Assembly (NCBI GenBank): GCA_947574505.1
Contig: CANPJW010000008.1
Span: 21,709 to 85,708, forward strand
DNA length: 64,000 bases
Source: an uncultured Bacteroides sp.
GTDB lineage: Bacteria; Bacteroidota; Bacteroidia; Bacteroidales; Bacteroidaceae
Direction: 5' to 3'
Shown here piece after piece: positions 7,804 through 18,501 of the stretch; within the stretch, counting starts at the first letter, position 1, and each line of letters starts with the position of its first letter. A program made the position numbers and the translations under genes. The notes under the pieces were generated by a model that was not told the origin of the DNA, did no database searches, and saw nothing but the letters and a program-made list of their open reading frames with translations.

Positions 7804-9060
7804 ATGGCCAAAAAAGAAGAAACAATCAGCTTGATTGATACATTTTCGGAATTTAAGGAATTAAAGAATATTGATAGAACAACTATGGTGAGTGTACTCG
7901 AAGAGTCTTTCCGTAGTGTGATCGCGAAAATGTTTGGCACTGATGAAAATTACGACGTTATTGTGAACCCTGACAAGGGAGATTTTGAAATATGGCGTAA
8001 CCGTGAAGTTGTAGCAGATGAGGATTTGACGAATCCCAATATGCAGATCTCATTGACTGAGGCACAGAAAATTGATGCGTCTTATGAGGTGGGTGAGGAA
8101 GTGACCGATGAAGTAATCTTTGCCAAGTTTGGCCGCCGTGCCATTCTGAACTTGCGTCAGACACTGGCATCGAAGATTTTAGAACTGGAGAAAGATAGCT
8201 TGTATAATAAATATATTGATAGGGTGGGTACTGTAATCAGTGCGGAAGTCTATCAGATATGGAAGAAAGAAATGTTGTTGCTGGATGATGAAGGCAACGA
8301 ACTGCTTTTGCCCAAGACTGAACAGATTCCGAGTGATTTCTACCGTAAAGGCGAAACTGCCCGTGCCGTAGTGGCCCGTGTAGATAATAAAAATAATAAT
8401 CCGAAGATTATTCTGAGCCGTACTTCACCTGTGTTCTTGCAACGCCTGTTTGAAATGGAAGTACCCGAAATCAATGACGGGTTGATCACTATCAAGAAGA
8501 TTGCGCGCATTCCCGGAGAACGTGCTAAGATAGCAGTTGAGTCGTATGACGACCGTATAGACCCGGTAGGTGCCTGCGTAGGTGTAAAAGGATCACGTAT
8601 CCACGGTATTGTGCGCGAGTTGCGTAATGAAAATATCGACGTGATCAACTATACTTCTAACATTCAGTTGTTCATTCAGCGTGCGTTGAGTCCGGCTAAG
8701 ATTTCTTCTATTGTGTTGCACGAAGAGGAGAAAAAAGCAGAAGTATATCTGAAACCGGAAGAAGTGTCTTTGGCAATCGGTAAGGGGGGAATGAATATCA
8801 AACTCGCCAGTATGCTTACCGAATATACGATTGATGTGTACCGCGAATTGGATGAGAGCGCGATGGATGAGGATATCTACCTTGATGAATTCAAGGATGA
8901 AATTGATGAGTGGGTTATCACAGCCATCAAGAATATTGGATTGGATACAGCCAAGGCTGTATTGAATGCTCCGCGCGAGATGTTGATAGAAAAAGCGGAC
9001 CTGGAAGAAAACACGGTTGATGACGTGTTGAGAGTTTTAAGAGCTGAATTTGAAGAGTAA
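7804..9060 (+). CDS. nusA: transcription termination/antitermination factor NusA
   Basis: A 418-aa protein that binds RNA polymerase and modulates pausing, termination and antitermination. An N-terminal RNAP-binding domain (~1-130) is followed by an S1 domain (~132-200, DRVGTVISAEVYQIWKKEMLL) and tandem KH domains (~230-370, including VGACVGVKGSRIHGIVRELRNENIDV and VSLAIGKGGMNIKLA). A short C-terminal helical tail follows. The long acidic repeats of the E. coli protein are absent; 418 aa is a usual length outside the gammaproteobacteria. It lies between rimP and infB. NusA is known in E. coli to feed back on its own operon, which would fit the hairpin in the rimP leader. Confidence 0.97.
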   Translation: MAKKEETISLIDTFSEFKELKNIDRTTMVSVLEESFRSVIAKMFGTDENYDVIVNPDKGDFEIWRNREVVADEDLTNPNMQISLTEAQKIDASYEVGEEVTDEVIFAKFGRRAILNLRQTLASKILELEKDSLYNKYIDRVGTVISAEVYQIWKKEMLLLDDEGNELLLPKTEQIPSDFYRKGETARAVVARVDNKNNNPKIILSRTSPVFLQRLFEMEVPEINDGLITIKKIARIPGERAKIAVESYDDRIDPVGACVGVKGSRIHGIVRELRNENIDVINYTSNIQLFIQRALSPAKISSIVLHEEEKKAEVYLKPEEVSLAIGKGGMNIKLASMLTEYTIDVYRELDESAMDEDIYLDEFKDEIDEWVITAIKNIGLDTAKAVLNAPREMLIEKADLEENTVDDVLRVLRAEFEE

Positions 9061-9101
9061 CTCTTCAGTCCCGGCTCGTAGTTAATAATTAAAAAACGAG
9101 T

Positions 9102-12100
9102 ATGACGATTAGACTGAACAAAGTAACAAGAGATTTAAATGTAGGAATAACGACGGTAGTTGAATTCTTGCAGAAGAAGGGCTATACCATTGAGGCTAGT
9201 CCTAATGCGAAAATTACCGAAGAACAATATGCTGTACTTGTGAAAGAGTTCAGCACAGATAAAAATTTAAAAATAGAGTCTGAAAAATTTAGTCAGGAAA
9301 GACAGAACAAGGACCGCAACAAAGCTTCTATCTCTATCGAAGGTTTTGAATCTAAGAAAGAGAAAGAAGAGGTGGTGAAAACTGTTATTCCTGAAGAGGC
9401 ACGCCCCAAACTGAAGCAAGTGGGTAAAATAGATCTGGACAATTTGAACAAGAAAACTGCGCCAAAGGTTGTAGAACCAGTTGCGAAAGTTATTGAACAA
9501 ACTCCGAAAGCAGAACCCGTGGTGGAAAAGGTGGTTGAGAGGAAGGAAACTCCCCAACCCGAGAAGGAAACGCCGAAGCCTGTGGTGGTAGAGGAAAAGA
9601 AACCGGAACCTGCTCCTCAACCTGCTCCTGCTCCAGTTCTGGAAGAGAAGAAAGAGCCTAAAATTGAAAAGACGGAAGAAAAGACACCCCAGGTGAAAGA
9701 GATGGAAAAAGAAACACCCGAAGCAGCACCCGTTCAGGAAAAAGAAGAAGACGATGTATTTAAAATTCGTCCTACTGAATTTAAATCGAAAATTAATGTA
9801 GTAGGTCAGATTGATCTGGCTGCATTGAATCAGTCTACCCGTCCGAAAAAGAAATCGAAGGAAGAAAAACGGAAAGAGAGAGAAGAGAAAGATAAGCAGC
9901 GTCAGGAACAGCGTAAACTGATGAAGGATGCTATTATCAAAGAAATCCGTAAGGGAGACGATAAGATTTCTAAAAACTCGGTTAACGATGATGCTGCAAA
10001 GAAGAAAAAACGCAATAGAATAAATAAGGAACGTGTGGATATAAATGCTGCCGGTACAACAAATGCTGGAGGAGCATCTAATAATAACCAACGTAACGAT
10101 AACGCTAACAGACCGAATAGGAACAATAACTCCAAACCTAATGGCAATAACAATCAGGGTGGAGGCAAATTTAATAAAGACCGTTTCAAGAAACCTGTTG
10201 TAAAAGCGGAAGTTAGTGATGAAGATGTGGCAAAGCAGGTTAAGGAAACATTGGCACGTCTGACTAACAAGACTAAGAACAAGGCTGCCAAGTATCGTAA
10301 GGAGAAACGTGAAAATGTTCAGAACCGCCTGATGGAACAGGAGGAGATGGAACAGGAAGATAGCAAAATATTGAAACTGACCGAGTTCGTTACTGCGAAC
10401 GAACTGGCAAGTATGATGGATATTCCTGTTACTCAGGTTATCGCTACTTGTATGAGTATCGGTATCATGGTCTCTATCAATCAGCGTCTGGATGCCGAGA
10501 CAATCAACCTGGTAGCGGAAGAATTCGGATACAAGACAGAATATGTAAGTGCTGAGGTAGCACAGGCTATTACAGAAGAGGAAGATAACGAAGAAGATTT
10601 GCAGCCGCGTGCTCCGATTGTGACAGTAATGGGACATGTTGATCATGGTAAGACTTCATTACTGGACTATATTCGTAAAGCAAATGTAATTGCCGGTGAG
10701 GCAGGTGGTATCACCCAGCATATCGGTGCTTACAATGTGAAATTGGAAGACGGACGTCATATTACATTCTTGGATACTCCGGGTCACGAGGCATTTACCG
10801 CCATGCGTGCCCGTGGTGCGAAAGTGACGGATATTGCTATTATTATTGTAGCTGCCGATGATAATGTGATGCCGCAGACCAAAGAGGCGATTAATCATGC
10901 TATGGCTGCCGGTGTGCCTATCGTATTTGCTATTAATAAGGTGGATAAGCCGCACGCCAATCCGGATAAGATTAAGGAAGAACTGGCTGCCATGAACTTC
11001 CTGGTGGAAGAGTGGGGTGGTAAGTATCAGTCGCAAGATATTTCGGCAAAGAAAGGTACAGGTGTACACGATTTGTTGGAAAAAGTATTGCTGGAAGCTG
11101 AAATGTTGGATTTGAAGGCTAATCCCGACCGCAAGGCAACCGGTTCTATCATTGAATCGTCCTTGGACAAGGGACGCGGTTATGTGGCTACTATGTTGGT
11201 GGCAAACGGTACGCTGAAAATGGGCGATATAGTCTTGGCTGGTACTAGTTATGGTAAGGTGAAAGCCATGTTTAATGAACGTAACCAGCGCATCAAGGAG
11301 GCCGGTCCTTCCGAACCGGTATTGATTCTGGGACTGAACGGTGCTCCTGCGGCAGGTGATACTTTCCATGTGATTGATACGGAACAAGAGGCTCGTGACA
11401 TTGCCAACAAGCGTGAACAGTTGCAGCGTGAGCAGGGCTTGCGTACTCAGAAACTGCTGACATTGGATGAAGTGGGCCGTCGTTTGGCTTTGGGTGATTT
11501 CCATGAGCTGAATGTGATTGTTAAAGGTGACGTGGACGGTTCTGTCGAAGCGTTGAGCGACTCATTGATAAAACTGTCTACAGAACAGGTACAGGTTAAT
11601 GTGATCCACAAAGGTGTCGGTCAGATTTCCGAGTCGGATGTGACTTTGGCTGCTGCATCAGATGCGATTATTGTAGGTTTCCAGGTTCGTCCTTCAAGTT
11701 CTGCCGGCAAACTGGCTGAGCAGGAGGGGGTGGATATCCGCAAATATTCTGTTATCTATGATGCGATTGAAGAAGTGAAGGCTGCTATGGAAGGTATGCT
11801 GGCACCTACTTTGAAGGAACAGATTACTGCAACCATCGAAGTGCGTGAAGTCTTCAATATTACCAAGGTCGGTTTGGTTGCCGGTGCTATGGTGAAGACA
11901 GGTAAGGTGAAACGTTCTGATAAGGCACGCTTGATTCGTGATGGTATTGTAGTCTTTACCGGTGCTATCAATGCTTTGAAGCGTTTCAAGGATGATGTGA
12001 AAGAAGTAGGTACTAACTTTGAATGTGGTATCAGTCTGACAAACTGTAACGATATCAAGGTCGGTGATATTATTGAAGCTTACGAAGAAGTAGAGGTTAA

Positions 12101-12113
12101 ACAGACTTTGTAA
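9102..12113 (+). CDS. infB: translation initiation factor IF-2
   Basis: A 1003-aa GTPase that places initiator tRNA on the 30S subunit. The N-terminal IF2_N domain (residues ~1-55) is followed by a very long low-complexity linker of Lys/Glu/Pro and then Asn-rich sequence (to ~residue 400), and a second IF2_N-like segment around residues 425-475. The G domain begins near residue 507 with GHVDHGKT (G1), DTPGHEAF (G3) and NKVD (G4); domains II-IV follow to the C-terminus. It is the last gene of rimP-nusA-infB, 41 bp after nusA. The long charged N-terminal linker is typical of Bacteroidetes IF-2. Confidence 0.97.
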   Translation: MTIRLNKVTRDLNVGITTVVEFLQKKGYTIEASPNAKITEEQYAVLVKEFSTDKNLKIESEKFSQERQNKDRNKASISIEGFESKKEKEEVVKTVIPEEARPKLKQVGKIDLDNLNKKTAPKVVEPVAKVIEQTPKAEPVVEKVVERKETPQPEKETPKPVVVEEKKPEPAPQPAPAPVLEEKKEPKIEKTEEKTPQVKEMEKETPEAAPVQEKEEDDVFKIRPTEFKSKINVVGQIDLAALNQSTRPKKKSKEEKRKEREEKDKQRQEQRKLMKDAIIKEIRKGDDKISKNSVNDDAAKKKKRNRINKERVDINAAGTTNAGGASNNNQRNDNANRPNRNNNSKPNGNNNQGGGKFNKDRFKKPVVKAEVSDEDVAKQVKETLARLTNKTKNKAAKYRKEKRENVQNRLMEQEEMEQEDSKILKLTEFVTANELASMMDIPVTQVIATCMSIGIMVSINQRLDAETINLVAEEFGYKTEYVSAEVAQAITEEEDNEEDLQPRAPIVTVMGHVDHGKTSLLDYIRKANVIAGEAGGITQHIGAYNVKLEDGRHITFLDTPGHEAFTAMRARGAKVTDIAIIIVAADDNVMPQTKEAINHAMAAGVPIVFAINKVDKPHANPDKIKEELAAMNFLVEEWGGKYQSQDISAKKGTGVHDLLEKVLLEAEMLDLKANPDRKATGSIIESSLDKGRGYVATMLVANGTLKMGDIVLAGTSYGKVKAMFNERNQRIKEAGPSEPVLILGLNGAPAAGDTFHVIDTEQEARDIANKREQLQREQGLRTQKLLTLDEVGRRLALGDFHELNVIVKGDVDGSVEALSDSLIKLSTEQVQVNVIHKGVGQISESDVTLAAASDAIIVGFQVRPSSSAGKLAEQEGVDIRKYSVIYDAIEEVKAAMEGMLAPTLKEQITATIEVREVFNITKVGLVAGAMVKTGKVKRSDKARLIRDGIVVFTGAINALKRFKDDVKEVGTNFECGISLTNCNDIKVGDIIEAYEEVEVKQTL

Positions 12114-12140
12114 TACACTGAAGTCTGAGAATATAGATGG

Positions 12141-12227
12141 TAATGTCATCCTGAGCATAGCGAAGGATCTGGCACCTCGCCCAGCGCGTGGGCTGGCAGA
12201 TTCTTCGCTTTGTTCAGAATGGCATTA
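12141..12227. repeat. dispersed palindromic repeat between infB and cvpA
   Basis: Two imperfect arms (12141-12171 and 12197-12227) around GTCATCCTGAGCATAGCGAAGG and its complement form a long stem, with a small GC-rich stem (CGCCCAGCGCGTGGGC) at the loop. The same arm sequence recurs at 38190-38255 and, shortened, in the hairpin at 31928-31970, so it is a REP-like family. It may slow or end transcription after infB. Confidence 0.7.
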
Positions 12228-12251
12228 CTGCTTTTTGTAATAACGATAAAG

Positions 12252-12755
12252 ATGGCGACAATAGATATTATTATATTGGCTATGATTGGTGTGGGTGTCA
12301 TTATGGGATTAATAAAAGGATTTGTGAAGCAGATGGCGTCTATTGTAGGGTTGATAGCCGGATTGCTGATGGCTCGTGCCTTGTTTGGCATTGTTGCCGA
12401 AAGGTTGGCGCCGGTTCTAGGTACTTCGACGACTGTAGCACAGGTCTTGGCTTTTATATTGATCTGGATAGCTGTACCTTTAGGTTTTGCGTTCGTCGCC
12501 TCTTTGTTGACAAAAGCATTGGATGCTGTGCACCTGGGATGGCTGAACCGTTGGTTAGGCAGCGGATTGGGAGCATTGAAGTATATGATACTGATAGGGT
12601 TAGCTATTCATGTGATAGAATATATAGATCCGAACAATGAGATGATCAGTGCAACAAAAAAGAAGGAATCAGTGTTATATTATTCTATGAGGGACTTGTC
12701 CGGTATCTTTTTTCCGGTATTTAAGAATGTAACAGAACAATTAATAGAAATATAA
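12252..12755 (+). CDS. cvpA: CvpA-family membrane protein
   Basis: A 167-aa inner-membrane protein with four hydrophobic segments and the CvpA pattern: an N-terminal [35 protein letters not shown], then [39 protein letters not shown]. In E. coli CvpA is needed for colicin V production and affects envelope integrity; the role here is inferred from family only. The start MATIDIII is chosen because the upstream in-frame ATG lies inside the palindromic repeat. It sits 7 bp before sufB on the same strand. Confidence 0.85.
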   Translation: MATIDIIILAMIGVGVIMGLIKGFVKQMASIVGLIAGLLMARALFGIVAERLAPVLGTSTTVAQVLAFILIWIAVPLGFAFVASLLTKALDAVHLGWLNRWLGSGLGALKYMILIGLAIHVIEYIDPNNEMISATKKKESVLYYSMRDLSGIFFPVFKNVTEQLIEI

Positions 12756-12762
12756 GATAGAT

Positions 12763-14214
12763 ATGCAAGAAGAACCCAATAAATATGTGAAAGAACTGAC
12801 GCAGGAGAAGTACAAATATGGCTTCACCACAGAAGTTCACACAGATATTATAGAAAGGGGATTGAATGAGGATGTTATCCGCTTGATTTCTGCAAAGAAG
12901 AACGAGCCGGAGTGGTTGCTGGAGTTTCGCCTGAAAGCATACCGCTACTGGTTGACCATGGAGATGCCTGCATGGGCACACCTCACTATCCCTGAAATAG
13001 ATTATCAGGCTATATCCTATTATGCGGACCCTACAAAGAAAAAAGAAGGACCGAAAAGTATGGATGAGGTAGATCCTGAGTTGATTAAAACTTTCAATAA
13101 ATTAGGTATTCCTTTGGAGGAGCAAATGGCGTTGAGCGGTATGGCAGTAGATGCTGTCATGGACTCTGTATCCGTCAAGACTACATTTAAAGAAACCTTG
13201 TTGGAAAAAGGGATTATTTTTTGTTCGTTCAGTGAAGCGGTGCGTGAGCATCCCGATTTGGTGAAGAAATATCTGGGTTCGGTGGTCGGGCCGCGGGATA
13301 ATTTCTTTGCAGCCTTGAACTCGGCAGTATTCAGTGACGGATCGTTTGTATATATTCCGAAAGGAGTGCGTTGTCCTATGGAACTCTCCACTTATTTCCG
13401 TATCAATGCAGCCAATACCGGTCAGTTTGAGCGTACACTGATTGTTGCGGATGATGATAGTTATGTTTCTTATCTGGAAGGATGTACGGCCCCTATGCGG
13501 GATGAGAACCAATTACATGCGGCCATAGTGGAGATTGTGGTGCACGACCGTGCGGAAGTGAAATATTCTACCGTACAGAACTGGTATCCGGGAGATGCCG
13601 AAGGCAAAGGAGGAGTATATAACTTTGTGACAAAACGCGGTCATTGCAAAGGAGTGGATAGCAAATTGAGTTGGACACAGGTGGAAACCGGATCGGCCAT
13701 TACTTGGAAATATCCCAGTTGTATCCTGAGTGGAGATAATTCTACTGCTGAATTCTATTCGGTGGCAGTAACGAATAACTATCAGCAGGCTGATACGGGG
13801 ACTAAAATGATTCATTTAGGCAGAAATACCCGTAGTACCATTGTTAGTAAAGGAATCAGTGCCGGAAAGAGCCAGAACTCTTATCGTGGTCTGGTACGTG
13901 TGGCTCAGAAAGCAGACAATGCCCGTAATTACAGTCAGTGTGACTCTTTGTTGCTGGGGAGCCAGTGTGGTGCTCATACATTCCCATATATGGATATTCA
14001 TAACGAGACAGCTGTGGTGGAACATGAGGCGACAACCAGCAAGATCAGCGAAGACCAGTTGTTTTATTGCAATCAGCGCGGTATTCCTACAGAAGATGCT
14101 ATTGGGTTGATTGTCAATGGATATGCAAAAGAAGTACTGAATAAACTTCCAATGGAGTTTGCGGTGGAGGCACAGAAACTGCTGGCTATTTCTCTAGAGG
14201 GAAGTGTAGGATAA
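12763..14214 (+). CDS. sufB: Fe-S cluster scaffold SufB
   Basis: A 483-aa core protein of the SufBCD scaffold complex, where [Fe-S] clusters are built. The SufB/SufD beta-helix is recognisable ([55 protein letters not shown]), and the C-terminal part carries conserved Cys and Glu positions ([33 protein letters not shown]). The 7-bp gap from cvpA and 27-bp gap to sufC indicate one transcript. The order sufB-C-D-S is standard; no SufE/SufU partner lies in this window. Confidence 0.97.
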   Translation: MQEEPNKYVKELTQEKYKYGFTTEVHTDIIERGLNEDVIRLISAKKNEPEWLLEFRLKAYRYWLTMEMPAWAHLTIPEIDYQAISYYADPTKKKEGPKSMDEVDPELIKTFNKLGIPLEEQMALSGMAVDAVMDSVSVKTTFKETLLEKGIIFCSFSEAVREHPDLVKKYLGSVVGPRDNFFAALNSAVFSDGSFVYIPKGVRCPMELSTYFRINAANTGQFERTLIVADDDSYVSYLEGCTAPMRDENQLHAAIVEIVVHDRAEVKYSTVQNWYPGDAEGKGGVYNFVTKRGHCKGVDSKLSWTQVETGSAITWKYPSCILSGDNSTAEFYSVAVTNNYQQADTGTKMIHLGRNTRSTIVSKGISAGKSQNSYRGLVRVAQKADNARNYSQCDSLLLGSQCGAHTFPYMDIHNETAVVEHEATTSKISEDQLFYCNQRGIPTEDAIGLIVNGYAKEVLNKLPMEFAVEAQKLLAISLEGSVG

Positions 14215-14241
14215 ATGAAGAACTAAGAATTTAATAGAATT

Positions 14242-14994
14242 ATGTTAGAGATAAAAGACTTACATGCCAGTGTCAATGGCAAAGAAATATTGAAAGGTAT
14301 TAATCTAAGCATAAAGAAAGGTGAAGTTCATGCTATTATGGGACCCAACGGTTCCGGAAAGAGTACCCTTTCGTCTGTGTTGGTAGGCAATCCGGCTTTT
14401 GAGGTAACGAAAGGTTCGGTGACTTTTGAAGGAAAAGATTTGTTGGCTTTGAGTCCTGAGGATCGCAGTCATGAAGGTCTGTTTTTGTCTTTCCAATATC
14501 CGGTGGAGATTCCCGGAGTCAGTATGGTGAACTTTATGCGTGCGGCGGTAAACGAGCAGCGTAAATATAAAGGCCTCCCTGCATTGACAGCCAGTGAGTT
14601 CTTGAAGCTGATGCGCGAGAAGCGGGCTGTGGTGGAATTGGATAATAAATTGGCAAACCGTTCGGTAAACGAGGGATTCAGCGGTGGTGAGAAGAAGCGC
14701 AATGAGATCTTCCAGATGGCTATGCTGGAACCTAAGTTGAGCATTTTGGATGAAACGGATTCCGGTCTTGATATTGATGCGTTGCGTATTGTAGCCGAGG
14801 GTGTGAACAAACTGAAAACTCCCGAAACAAGTTGTATCGTCATTACGCACTATCAACGGTTGCTGGATTATATCAAACCCGATATTGTACATGTATTGTA
14901 TAAAGGACGTATTGTGAAGACTGCGGGTCCCGAATTGGCTTTGGAACTGGAAGAGCGTGGTTACGACTGGATAAAAGCCGAGTTGGGAGAATAA
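14242..14994 (+). CDS. sufC: Fe-S cluster assembly ATPase SufC
   Basis: A 250-aa ABC-type ATPase that energises the SufBCD complex. Walker [10 protein letters not shown] lies near residues 34-42, the signature is [10 protein letters not shown], and Walker [17 protein letters not shown] carries the Suf-type insertion; the H-loop sits in [13 protein letters not shown]. SufC is soluble and works with SufB/SufD rather than with membrane subunits. It sits directly between sufB and sufD. Confidence 0.97.
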   Translation: MLEIKDLHASVNGKEILKGINLSIKKGEVHAIMGPNGSGKSTLSSVLVGNPAFEVTKGSVTFEGKDLLALSPEDRSHEGLFLSFQYPVEIPGVSMVNFMRAAVNEQRKYKGLPALTASEFLKLMREKRAVVELDNKLANRSVNEGFSGGEKKRNEIFQMAMLEPKLSILDETDSGLDIDALRIVAEGVNKLKTPETSCIVITHYQRLLDYIKPDIVHVLYKGRIVKTAGPELALELEERGYDWIKAELGE

Positions 14995-15023
14995 TAATTT
15001 GATGCCTAAAGAAGAAAGTGATT

Positions 15024-16367
15024 ATGAGAGCAGAACAACAATATATTGATCTCTTTTCTCAATGTGAGGCGATGATTTGCCGGCATAGTGCCGAGGTGCT
15101 GAACGCTCCCCGTGCGCAAGCTTTCGCAGATTTCGAAAAATTAGGTTTCCCTACCCGCAAACAGGAGAAGTATAAATATACGGATGTGAGCAAGTTGTTC
15201 GAGCCGGATTATGGTTTGAATTTGAACAGACTCGACATTCCGGTGAATCCGTATGAAGTGTTCAAGTGCGATGTACCTAATATGAGTACCGCTCTTTATT
15301 TTGTAGTAAACGATGCTTTTTATCGTAAGGCTTTGCCGAAGGCACAATTGCCGGAAGGAGTGTTGCTTGGCAGCTTGAAAGAGCTGTCTGAACAATATCC
15401 GGCTTTGGTCAAGCAGTATTATGGCAAGTTGGCAGATACTTCCAAGGATGGTGTGACCGCCTTCAATACTACTTTTGCCCAGGATGGCTTTATGCTGTAT
15501 GTGCCGAAAGGCGTGGTGGTGGACAAACCCATTCAACTGGTGAACATATTGCGTGCTGATGTTAATTTTATGGTGAACCGCCGTGTGCTGGTTGTGCTGG
15601 AAGAAGGTGCGCAGGCTCGTCTGTTGATTTGTGATCATGCCATGGATAATGTAAATTTCCTTTCTACTCAGGTTATTGAGGTCTTTGCAAAAGAAAATGC
15701 TACTTTCGATCTTTATGAACTGGAAGAAACCCATACCAGCACAGTGCGTTTCAGTAACCTCTATGTGAACCAGGAGGCAGACAGTAATGTGCTTTTGAAT
15801 GGTATGACTTTGCATAACGGTACTACGCGTAATACAACTGAAGTAACTTTGGCCGGACGTGGAGCTGAGATCAATTTGTGTGGTATGGTCATTGCCGATA
15901 AGAATGAACAGGTGGACAATCATACTTTCATTGACCACAAGGTTGCTGATTGCACTAGTAATGAGCTGTTTAAATATGTATTGGATGATCAGGCGACAGG
16001 TGCGTTTGCCGGAAAAGTATTGGTACGTGAAGGAGCACAACATACTAATTCCCAACAAACCAACCGCAACCTCTGTGCTACTCGTGATGCCCATATGTAC
16101 ACTCAGCCGCAACTGGAAATTTATGCGGATGACGTAAAATGCTCTCACGGAGCTACTGTCGGTCAGCTGGATGAAAATGCGTTGTTCTATATGCAACAGC
16201 GTGGTATCAGTCTGAAGGAAGCACGTTTATTGCTTATGTTTGCTTTTGTCAATGAAGTAATAGATACGATCCGCCTGGATGCATTGAAAGACCGTTTGCA
16301 TCTGTTGGTGGAAAAACGTTTCCGTGGTGAGTTGAATAAATGTCAGGGATGTGCGATATGTAAATAA
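15024..16367 (+). CDS. sufD: Fe-S cluster assembly protein SufD with Cys-rich tail
   Basis: A 447-aa paralogue of SufB and partner of SufC. The start is ATG 15024 (MRAEQQYIDLF); an in-frame GTG two codons upstream is less likely. Family marks include YVPKGVVVDKPIQLVN, the C-terminal HTNSQQTNRNL, and KCSHGATVGQLDENALFYMQQRGIS. The last residues read NKCQGCAICK, a CxxCxxC tail that I would not expect in a standard SufD. It might bind metal or accept sulfur (inference). The gene is followed after 6 bp by sufS. Confidence 0.95.
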   Translation: MRAEQQYIDLFSQCEAMICRHSAEVLNAPRAQAFADFEKLGFPTRKQEKYKYTDVSKLFEPDYGLNLNRLDIPVNPYEVFKCDVPNMSTALYFVVNDAFYRKALPKAQLPEGVLLGSLKELSEQYPALVKQYYGKLADTSKDGVTAFNTTFAQDGFMLYVPKGVVVDKPIQLVNILRADVNFMVNRRVLVVLEEGAQARLLICDHAMDNVNFLSTQVIEVFAKENATFDLYELEETHTSTVRFSNLYVNQEADSNVLLNGMTLHNGTTRNTTEVTLAGRGAEINLCGMVIADKNEQVDNHTFIDHKVADCTSNELFKYVLDDQATGAFAGKVLVREGAQHTNSQQTNRNLCATRDAHMYTQPQLEIYADDVKCSHGATVGQLDENALFYMQQRGISLKEARLLLMFAFVNEVIDTIRLDALKDRLHLLVEKRFRGELNKCQGCAICK

Positions 16368-16373
16368 GACGCC

Positions 16374-17588
16374 ATGTACGATATACAAAAAATAAGAGAA
16401 GATTTTCCGATATTAGATCGGGAGGTGTATGGAAAGCCGCTTATTTATCTGGATAATGGGGCTACCACTCAGAAACCGCGCCAAGTGGTTGAAGCCATAA
16501 CCGATGAATATTATTCGGTCAATGCCAATGTGCATCGTGGTGTGCATTTCCTGTCTCAGCAGGCTACCGAGTTGCATGAAGCTTCTCGTGAGACTGTACG
16601 TCGTTTTATCAATGCACGCAGTAGCAATGAAATCGTGTTTACACGGGGCACGACGGAGAGTATCAACCTGTTGGCTTCTTCTTTTGCCGACAGTCAGATG
16701 AAGGAAGGCGATGAAGTGATTGTTTCTGTCATGGAGCATCACAGCAATATTGTACCTTGGCAGTTACAGGCTGCGCGTAAAGGAATCGTGCTGAAAGTGA
16801 TTCCCATGAATGACAGGGGAGAACTGTTGTTGGATGAATATGAGAAACTCTTTTCGGAACGGACCAAGCTGGTGAGTTTCGCTCATGTAAGTAATGTGTT
16901 GGGCACTGTCAATCCGGCGAAAGAGATGATTGCGACTGCCCATGCACACGGTGTTCCCGTTTTGATTGACGGGGCGCAGAGTGTTCCTCACATGAAAGTG
17001 GATGTCCAGGATTTGGATGCCGACTTTTTTGCTTTCAGCGGACATAAGATATATGGTCCTACCGGTGTGGGGGTGCTTTATGGAAAGGAAGAGTGGCTGG
17101 ATAAGCTTCCACCTTACCAGGGGGGAGGCGAGATGATACAAAGTGTCAGCTTCGAGAAAACGACTTTTAATGAATTGCCGTTTAAGTTTGAAGCGGGAAC
17201 TCCCGATTATATCGGCACTACCGCCTTGGCAAAAGCGTTGGATTATGTATCTGCCATTGGTATGGAGAACATTGCCGCCCATGAGCATGAACTGACCCTA
17301 TATGCCATGCAGCGTCTGAAAGAAATAAACGGGATGCGTATCTTCGGAGAGGCTGAGCATAAGAGCAGTGTCATTTCTTTCTTGGTAGGAAATATTCATC
17401 ATTTGGATATGGGTACGTTGCTTGACCGTCTGGGCATTGCCGTACGTACCGGGCATCATTGTGCTCAGCCTTTGATGATTCGTATGGGGATTGAGGGAAC
17501 TGTACGTGCTTCTTTCGGTTTGTATAATACCAAGGAGGAGATAGATATGCTGGCTGCCGGCATTGAGCGCGTCAGCAGGATGTTTTGA
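16374..17588 (+). CDS. sufS: cysteine desulfurase SufS
   Basis: A 404-aa PLP-dependent class V aminotransferase-fold enzyme that releases sulfur from cysteine for cluster assembly. The PLP lysine is K225 in FSGHKIYGPTG; the catalytic Cys, C363, lies in RTGHHCAQPLM, the short-loop SufS form. Other marks: YLDNGATTQKP, TRGTTESINLLA and HSNIVPWQ. It is the last gene of cvpA-sufBCDS, with a terminator 22 bp after its stop. Group II SufS enzymes need a SufE or SufU partner, not found nearby. Confidence 0.97.
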   Translation: MYDIQKIREDFPILDREVYGKPLIYLDNGATTQKPRQVVEAITDEYYSVNANVHRGVHFLSQQATELHEASRETVRRFINARSSNEIVFTRGTTESINLLASSFADSQMKEGDEVIVSVMEHHSNIVPWQLQAARKGIVLKVIPMNDRGELLLDEYEKLFSERTKLVSFAHVSNVLGTVNPAKEMIATAHAHGVPVLIDGAQSVPHMKVDVQDLDADFFAFSGHKIYGPTGVGVLYGKEEWLDKLPPYQGGGEMIQSVSFEKTTFNELPFKFEAGTPDYIGTTALAKALDYVSAIGMENIAAHEHELTLYAMQRLKEINGMRIFGEAEHKSSVISFLVGNIHHLDMGTLLDRLGIAVRTGHHCAQPLMIRMGIEGTVRASFGLYNTKEEIDMLAAGIERVSRMF

Positions 17589-17609
17589 TTTCTCCAAACG
17601 AAATAAGTC

Positions 17610-17651
17610 GCCTGCCATTGATAAACATTATATTAATGGCAGGCTTTTTTT
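17610..17651 (+). terminator. terminator of the suf operon
   Basis: GCCTGCCATT (17610-17619) pairs with AATGGCAGGC (17635-17644), followed by seven T residues. It is placed just after sufS. Confidence 0.9.
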
Positions 17652-17829
17652 GTATAACAAGAATCAGCGGAACTTCCCACAAGATTGGGAGAAACTTCTC
17701 ACAAGATTTGCCGCATCTTGTAACAAGATATCAGGCATCCCGGTTTCTTGCGTCTTTTTATGTTCTTTTCTGTGGGCATATTCCTCTTCCGGTGGGAAAT
17801 ATGCCCCTCCCGAAGAATTGCCCCAAAAA

Positions 17830-18133
17830 TCCTTCAGAAGTTTCAGCCTCTCCGCAAACTGCCTGTTCATGGGCTTTCCGGCTGAAGGATTGGCTCTTAA
17901 AATTCTTCAGCCGGGTATTTATTCTTTCAGCCGGCATATACGTTTTTTCAGCTATGGCTGTGTACTTTCCGGCATCTTCGGAGTTTTCCCCATGTACCTG
18001 CGTGCTTTTCACCTTTCGGCCATTGGGTACGCTGAAGAATTTTTTTTCAGTCTGAAAGATTTCGAGGTATCAATTCTTCAGCCGGAATGCCGATGAACAA
18101 AGCGTTTGCGGAGAGGCTGAAACTTCTGAAGGA
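17830..18133. repeat. 304-bp foldback/MITE-like element with 30-bp perfect terminal inverted repeats
   Basis: The ends 17830-17859 (begins TCCTTCAGAAGTTTCAGCC) and 18104-18133 are perfect reverse complements over 30 bp. Imperfect complementarity continues inward for ~30 bp (TGTTCAT...TTCCGGCTGAAG on both arms). The interior repeats the word CTTCAGC(CGG) several times on both strands. No transposase or recombinase is inside. A run of A residues flanks both ends and could be a duplicated target. It may be a non-autonomous mobile element or an invertible segment. Confidence 0.7.
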
Positions 18134-18174
18134 AAAATAAGTGTTTTGCTATGTGTATATAAAGAAACAGGAGA

Positions 18175-18233
18175 AACAACAGGACGTATTAATAAAAGCT
18201 CTTGATGTTTTTTTAATATGTCCTGTTGTTTTT
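18175..18233. terminator. long hairpin with T-rich flank
   Basis: AACAACAGGAC-TATTAA (from 18175) pairs with TTAATA-GTCCTGTTGTT (to 18230), followed on the plus strand by TTT. It is T-flanked on one side and A-flanked on the other, so it may act in either direction, although no gene directly precedes it on the plus strand. Confidence 0.5.
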
Positions 18234-18501
18234 AAAAAAGGGGCAGATGTTTTGAAGTTTCCTGTTGTGAAGTGTGAACACATACGGATGTATAGGCTGA
18301 AGGATATATCATGTTGCAGCCGGAAGATATATAATCTTACACCTGTAACATTCTACTCATTCATTGGAGAATTTTTATCACTTCTGAAAAGAGTGTATTG
18401 GGGGTAACAGGTAATACGATATAAAAGTAGGGGGCCGCATTCATCACGAGTGCAGCCCTCCTTGGTATTGTATTATTTATATTAAGGTAAAAAGAGAGAG
18501 T

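Larger units (their letters stand above)
17652..18501. other. 850-bp gene-free region rich in inverted repeats
   Basis: No convincing gene is present: the open frames here are short, Cys/Phe-rich and unlike proteins. The region holds short ACAAGAT repeats (17679-17730), the foldback element at 17830-18133, a hairpin at 18175-18233, and a GC-rich imperfect hairpin near 18432-18460 just after the GH63 gene. Confidence 0.6.

Noticed and set aside
9540..10200. Possible tandem DNA repeat in infB
   Set aside because: Low-complexity codons for Lys/Glu/Pro and Asn in the IF-2 linker, normal for the phylum.
9267..10646. A 459-codon open frame on the minus strand opposite infB
   Set aside because: It is antisense to the low-complexity Lys/Glu linker of IF-2, giving Phe/Leu/Arg/Cys-rich sequence; infB is certain in the other frame.
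10659..11504. A 281-codon minus-strand frame opposite the IF-2 G domain
   Set aside because: Composition is His/Thr/Cys-rich with no family resemblance; shadow of a well-conserved gene.
15141..16196. A 351-codon minus-strand frame opposite sufD
   Set aside because: Antisense shadow rich in His/Ile/Gln without motifs; sufD is clear.
17563..18096. A 177-codon plus-strand frame after sufS
   Set aside because: It starts inside sufS, crosses the terminator and most of the foldback element, and has Phe/Ser/Cys-rich sequence; not a gene.
18141..18407. An 88-codon frame in the gap before the GH63 gene
   Set aside because: It contains a long hairpin and has unlikely composition; no start context or relatives seen.
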